7,073 nucleotides of DNA, from the NCBI GenBank assembly GCA_023653245.1, contig JAMNXK010000103.1, forward strand, positions 1-7,073. The letters are read 5' to 3'. A program made the position numbers and the translations under genes. Positions 5,387-7,073 of the stretch are shown here, in pieces. The stretch's first letter is position 1; the number at the start of each line of letters is the position of its first letter. Origin of the DNA: Tagaea sp. (GTDB taxonomy: Bacteria; Pseudomonadota; Alphaproteobacteria; CACIAM-22H2). The notes beneath the pieces were generated by a model. That model saw nothing but the letters and a program-made list of their open reading frames with translations. It made no database searches and was not told the DNA's origin.

Positions 5387-7073
5387 ACGAAGACCTGCTC
5401 GCGCGATTGGTCGAGGCGATCCTGCCCGAAGATCGCGACCCGGGGGCCGAGCGCGCGGCCACGCTCGACTATGTGCGCGCGCACCTGCCCCCGGACATCG
5501 TCGCCAAGATGCGCGACGGCGCGCCGGCCGAGCTGGCAGGCGAAGCCTGGTTCGCGCGGCTGTGCGATTTGGCGGCCGAAGGCTTCTACGCCGATCCGGG
5601 CAATGGCGGGAACGACGGCGGCGTCTCGTGGCGGATGATCGGCTACGAGCCGCGTCTGCCCGACGGACCCGCGCCACGCTTCGACTACGCCGCGTTTCGC
5701 GAAGCGCCGCCGGAGGAAGCCGTGTACGACGCGATCGTGGTCGGCGCCGGCGCGGGCGGCGGGATCGCGGCGTCGGTGCTCGCCCACGCGGGCAAGCGCG
5801 TGCTGCTGCTCGAACGCGGCGACGCGTATGGCTACGACATCGCGGGCAAGCGCGACCATCTGCGCAATCACCGCAACATCGTCCATGGCCACAATACCGG
5901 GCCCGACCCGGCGGCCAATCCGCGCGTCTTCGTCGACGCCGGCGGTATCGCGCACACGGTCTCGCCGCTCGACAAGCGCCACCACAACAACGCAGCGGGA
6001 CCCGGCAGCGGCACCGCGATCTATGGCGGCCAGGCGTGGCGCTTCCTGCCCGACGATTTCCGCATGGCCACGCGCTACGGCGTGCCGCAAGGCTCGTCGC
6101 TCGCCGACTGGCCGATCGGCTACGACGATCTCGCGCCCGATTACGCGCGCGCCGAACGCGAGATCGGCGTCGCCGGATCGGGCCCGGATCATCCGATGCC
6201 GCCCGTGCCCGGCTATGCCGCGCGCGCGGCGATGGAACGCGGGGCGGCGAAGCTCGGCTGGCGCTGCGTCGCCCCGCCTTTGCTGATCAACACCGTGCCG
6301 CGCGACGGGCGCGCTTCGTGCGCCGAATGCGGCAGTTGCGTCGGCTTCGCCTGCCCGAGCGACGCCAAGAACGGCACCCAGAACACCGTGATCCCGCGCG
6401 CGCTGGCGACCGGGCGCCTGACATTGACCTTGAACGCCGCCGTATGCCGGATCGACACCGATGCGGCCGGTGCGGTGAACGGCGTTTCGTATTTTCACGG
6501 CGGAAGGCGGCGCGCGGCCCGCGCGCGCGCCGTCGTGCTGTCGGGCGGCGCCATCGAAACCGCGCGGCTGTTGCTGCTGTCCGGCCTCGGGAACGAGCAT
6601 GTCGGACGGCATCTGCAAGGCCATGTCTATCCGACGGCCTATGGTCTGTTCGACGCGCCGGTTTACGATCCGCGCGGTCCCGGCGTGACGCTTGCGACGA
6701 CGGATTTCAATCATGGCAATGACGCGATCGTGGGCGGCGGCATGCTCGCCGACGACTTCATCGTGCTGCCGGCGATACTCTGGAAGACGATGCGGGCACC
6801 CGACGCGCCGAATTGGGGCCTCGCCGCGAAGGACTACATGCGCGCGAGCTATCGCCGCACGCTGCAGATCCGCGGGCCGGTGCAGGAGATCCCCAATCCG
6901 GAGTCGCGGGTGATGCTCGATCCGACGGTGACGGACGCGAACGGCGTGCCGGTCGCGCGGCTCTCGGGCATTTGCCATCCCGAGACTTTGCGCACCGCGC
7001 GCTTCATGCTCGGCAAGGCGGAAGAATGGATGCGCGCATCCGGCGCGCGAAGGATCTGGACCCAGGCGATCGA
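5383..7073 (+). CDS. GMC-family FAD oxidoreductase with N-terminal gluconate 2-dehydrogenase subunit 3-like domain (3' end outside window)
   Basis: The frame runs from ATG 5383, in an ATGA overlap with the MFS stop, to the right edge: 563 complete codons without a stop. Residues 1-105 resemble gluconate 2-dehydrogenase subunit 3: VEAILPEDRDPGAERA (10-25) and the diagnostic GFYADPGNGGNDGG (67-80) followed by SWRMIGY. From 116 a GMC dehydrogenase follows: YDAIVVGAGAGGGIAAS (115-131) binds the FAD ADP moiety, with LLLERG (141-146) at the end of strand 2. Then come GSGTAIYGGQAWRF (208-221), DWPIGYDDLAPDYARAE (242-258) and a Cys cluster at Cys313, 316, 319 and 324 (CX2CX2CX4C), then AKNGTQNT. The catalytic His region of the C-terminal GMC domain lies past the edge. 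Known relatives oxidise sugar, polyol or glycoside hydroxyls and pass electrons to a cytochrome or quinone. No Sec or Tat signal is visible, so it looks cytoplasmic, unlike typical gluconate dehydrogenases. The substrate is not determinable; glucoside 3-dehydrogenase-like activity is one possibility. Confidence 0.9.
   Translation, partial: MNEDLLARLVEAILPEDRDPGAERAATLDYVRAHLPPDIVAKMRDGAPAELAGEAWFARLCDLAAEGFYADPGNGGNDGGVSWRMIGYEPRLPDGPAPRFDYAAFREAPPEEAVYDAIVVGAGAGGGIAASVLAHAGKRVLLLERGDAYGYDIAGKRDHLRNHRNIVHGHNTGPDPAANPRVFVDAGGIAHTVSPLDKRHHNNAAGPGSGTAIYGGQAWRFLPDDFRMATRYGVPQGSSLADWPIGYDDLAPDYARAEREIGVAGSGPDHPMPPVPGYAARAAMERGAAKLGWRCVAPPLLINTVPRDGRASCAECGSCVGFACPSDAKNGTQNTVIPRALATGRLTLTLNAAVCRIDTDAAGAVNGVSYFHGGRRRAARARAVVLSGGAIETARLLLLSGLGNEHVGRHLQGHVYPTAYGLFDAPVYDPRGPGVTLATTDFNHGNDAIVGGGMLADDFIVLPAILWKTMRAPDAPNWGLAAKDYMRASYRRTLQIRGPVQEIPNPESRVMLDPTVTDANGVPVARLSGICHPETLRTARFMLGKAEEWMRASGARRIWTQAI

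Noticed and set aside
5380..5390. Frameshift or sequencing error joining MFS and oxidoreductase genes
   Set aside because: The ATGA overlap gives complete, normal-length MFS and a natural start for the next gene, so no error is needed.
5562..6722. Plus-strand open frame in another phase within the GMC gene
   Set aside because: Arg-rich shadow; the FAD-binding and other GMC motifs are in the frame starting at 5383.
5287..6978. Long minus-strand open frame opposite the GMC oxidoreductase
   Set aside because: Low-complexity Arg/Ala/Gly-rich translation; the plus strand encodes an unmistakable GMC flavoprotein over the same bases.

Overview
The window is high-GC, densely coded bacterial chromosome. 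Codon usage with G/C at third positions, short gaps, 4-bp gene overlaps and the protein families (a CUT1-type sugar ABC importer, a xylose-isomerase-like TIM-barrel protein, a GMC flavoprotein) suggest an alphaproteobacterium, perhaps of the Rhodospirillales or Rhizobiales kind. That placement is inferred from style and protein character; no marker gene is present.

Layout: two divergent transcription units face away from a roughly 250-bp control region (3963-4213). The leftward unit is, in transcription order, an extracellular sugar-binding protein (3962-2634), two inner-membrane permeases (2570-1683 and 1686-814, overlapping by 4 bp) and a sugar phosphate isomerase/epimerase-like enzyme that runs off the left edge (788-1). 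The rightward unit is an HcaT/LacY-like major facilitator transporter (4214-5386) that overlaps by 4 bp (ATGA) a GMC-family FAD oxidoreductase (5383 to beyond 7073). The oxidoreductase carries at its N-terminus a domain resembling gluconate 2-dehydrogenase subunit 3, normally a separate small subunit. No ATP-binding subunit for the ABC importer lies in the window.

How the parts may work together: both units pair a carbohydrate or small-polyol type importer with a cytoplasmic enzyme. GMC dehydrogenases with a subunit-3-type partner oxidise sugar hydroxyls (gluconate 2-dehydrogenase, glucoside 3-dehydrogenase, sorbitol and fructose dehydrogenases), and xylose-isomerase-like TIM-barrel proteins isomerise, epimerise or cleave keto-sugars. 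A reasonable hypothesis is a catabolic locus in which a sugar, glycoside or polyol is imported, oxidised to a keto-sugar and then rearranged or cleaved. The substrate cannot be read from the sequence.

The most noteworthy points are the fused, signal-less GMC protein, its Cys-rich motif, the palindromes in the divergent control region and a strong GC hairpin between the binding-protein and first permease genes. No RNA genes, mobile elements, CRISPR arrays or rho-independent terminators were seen.
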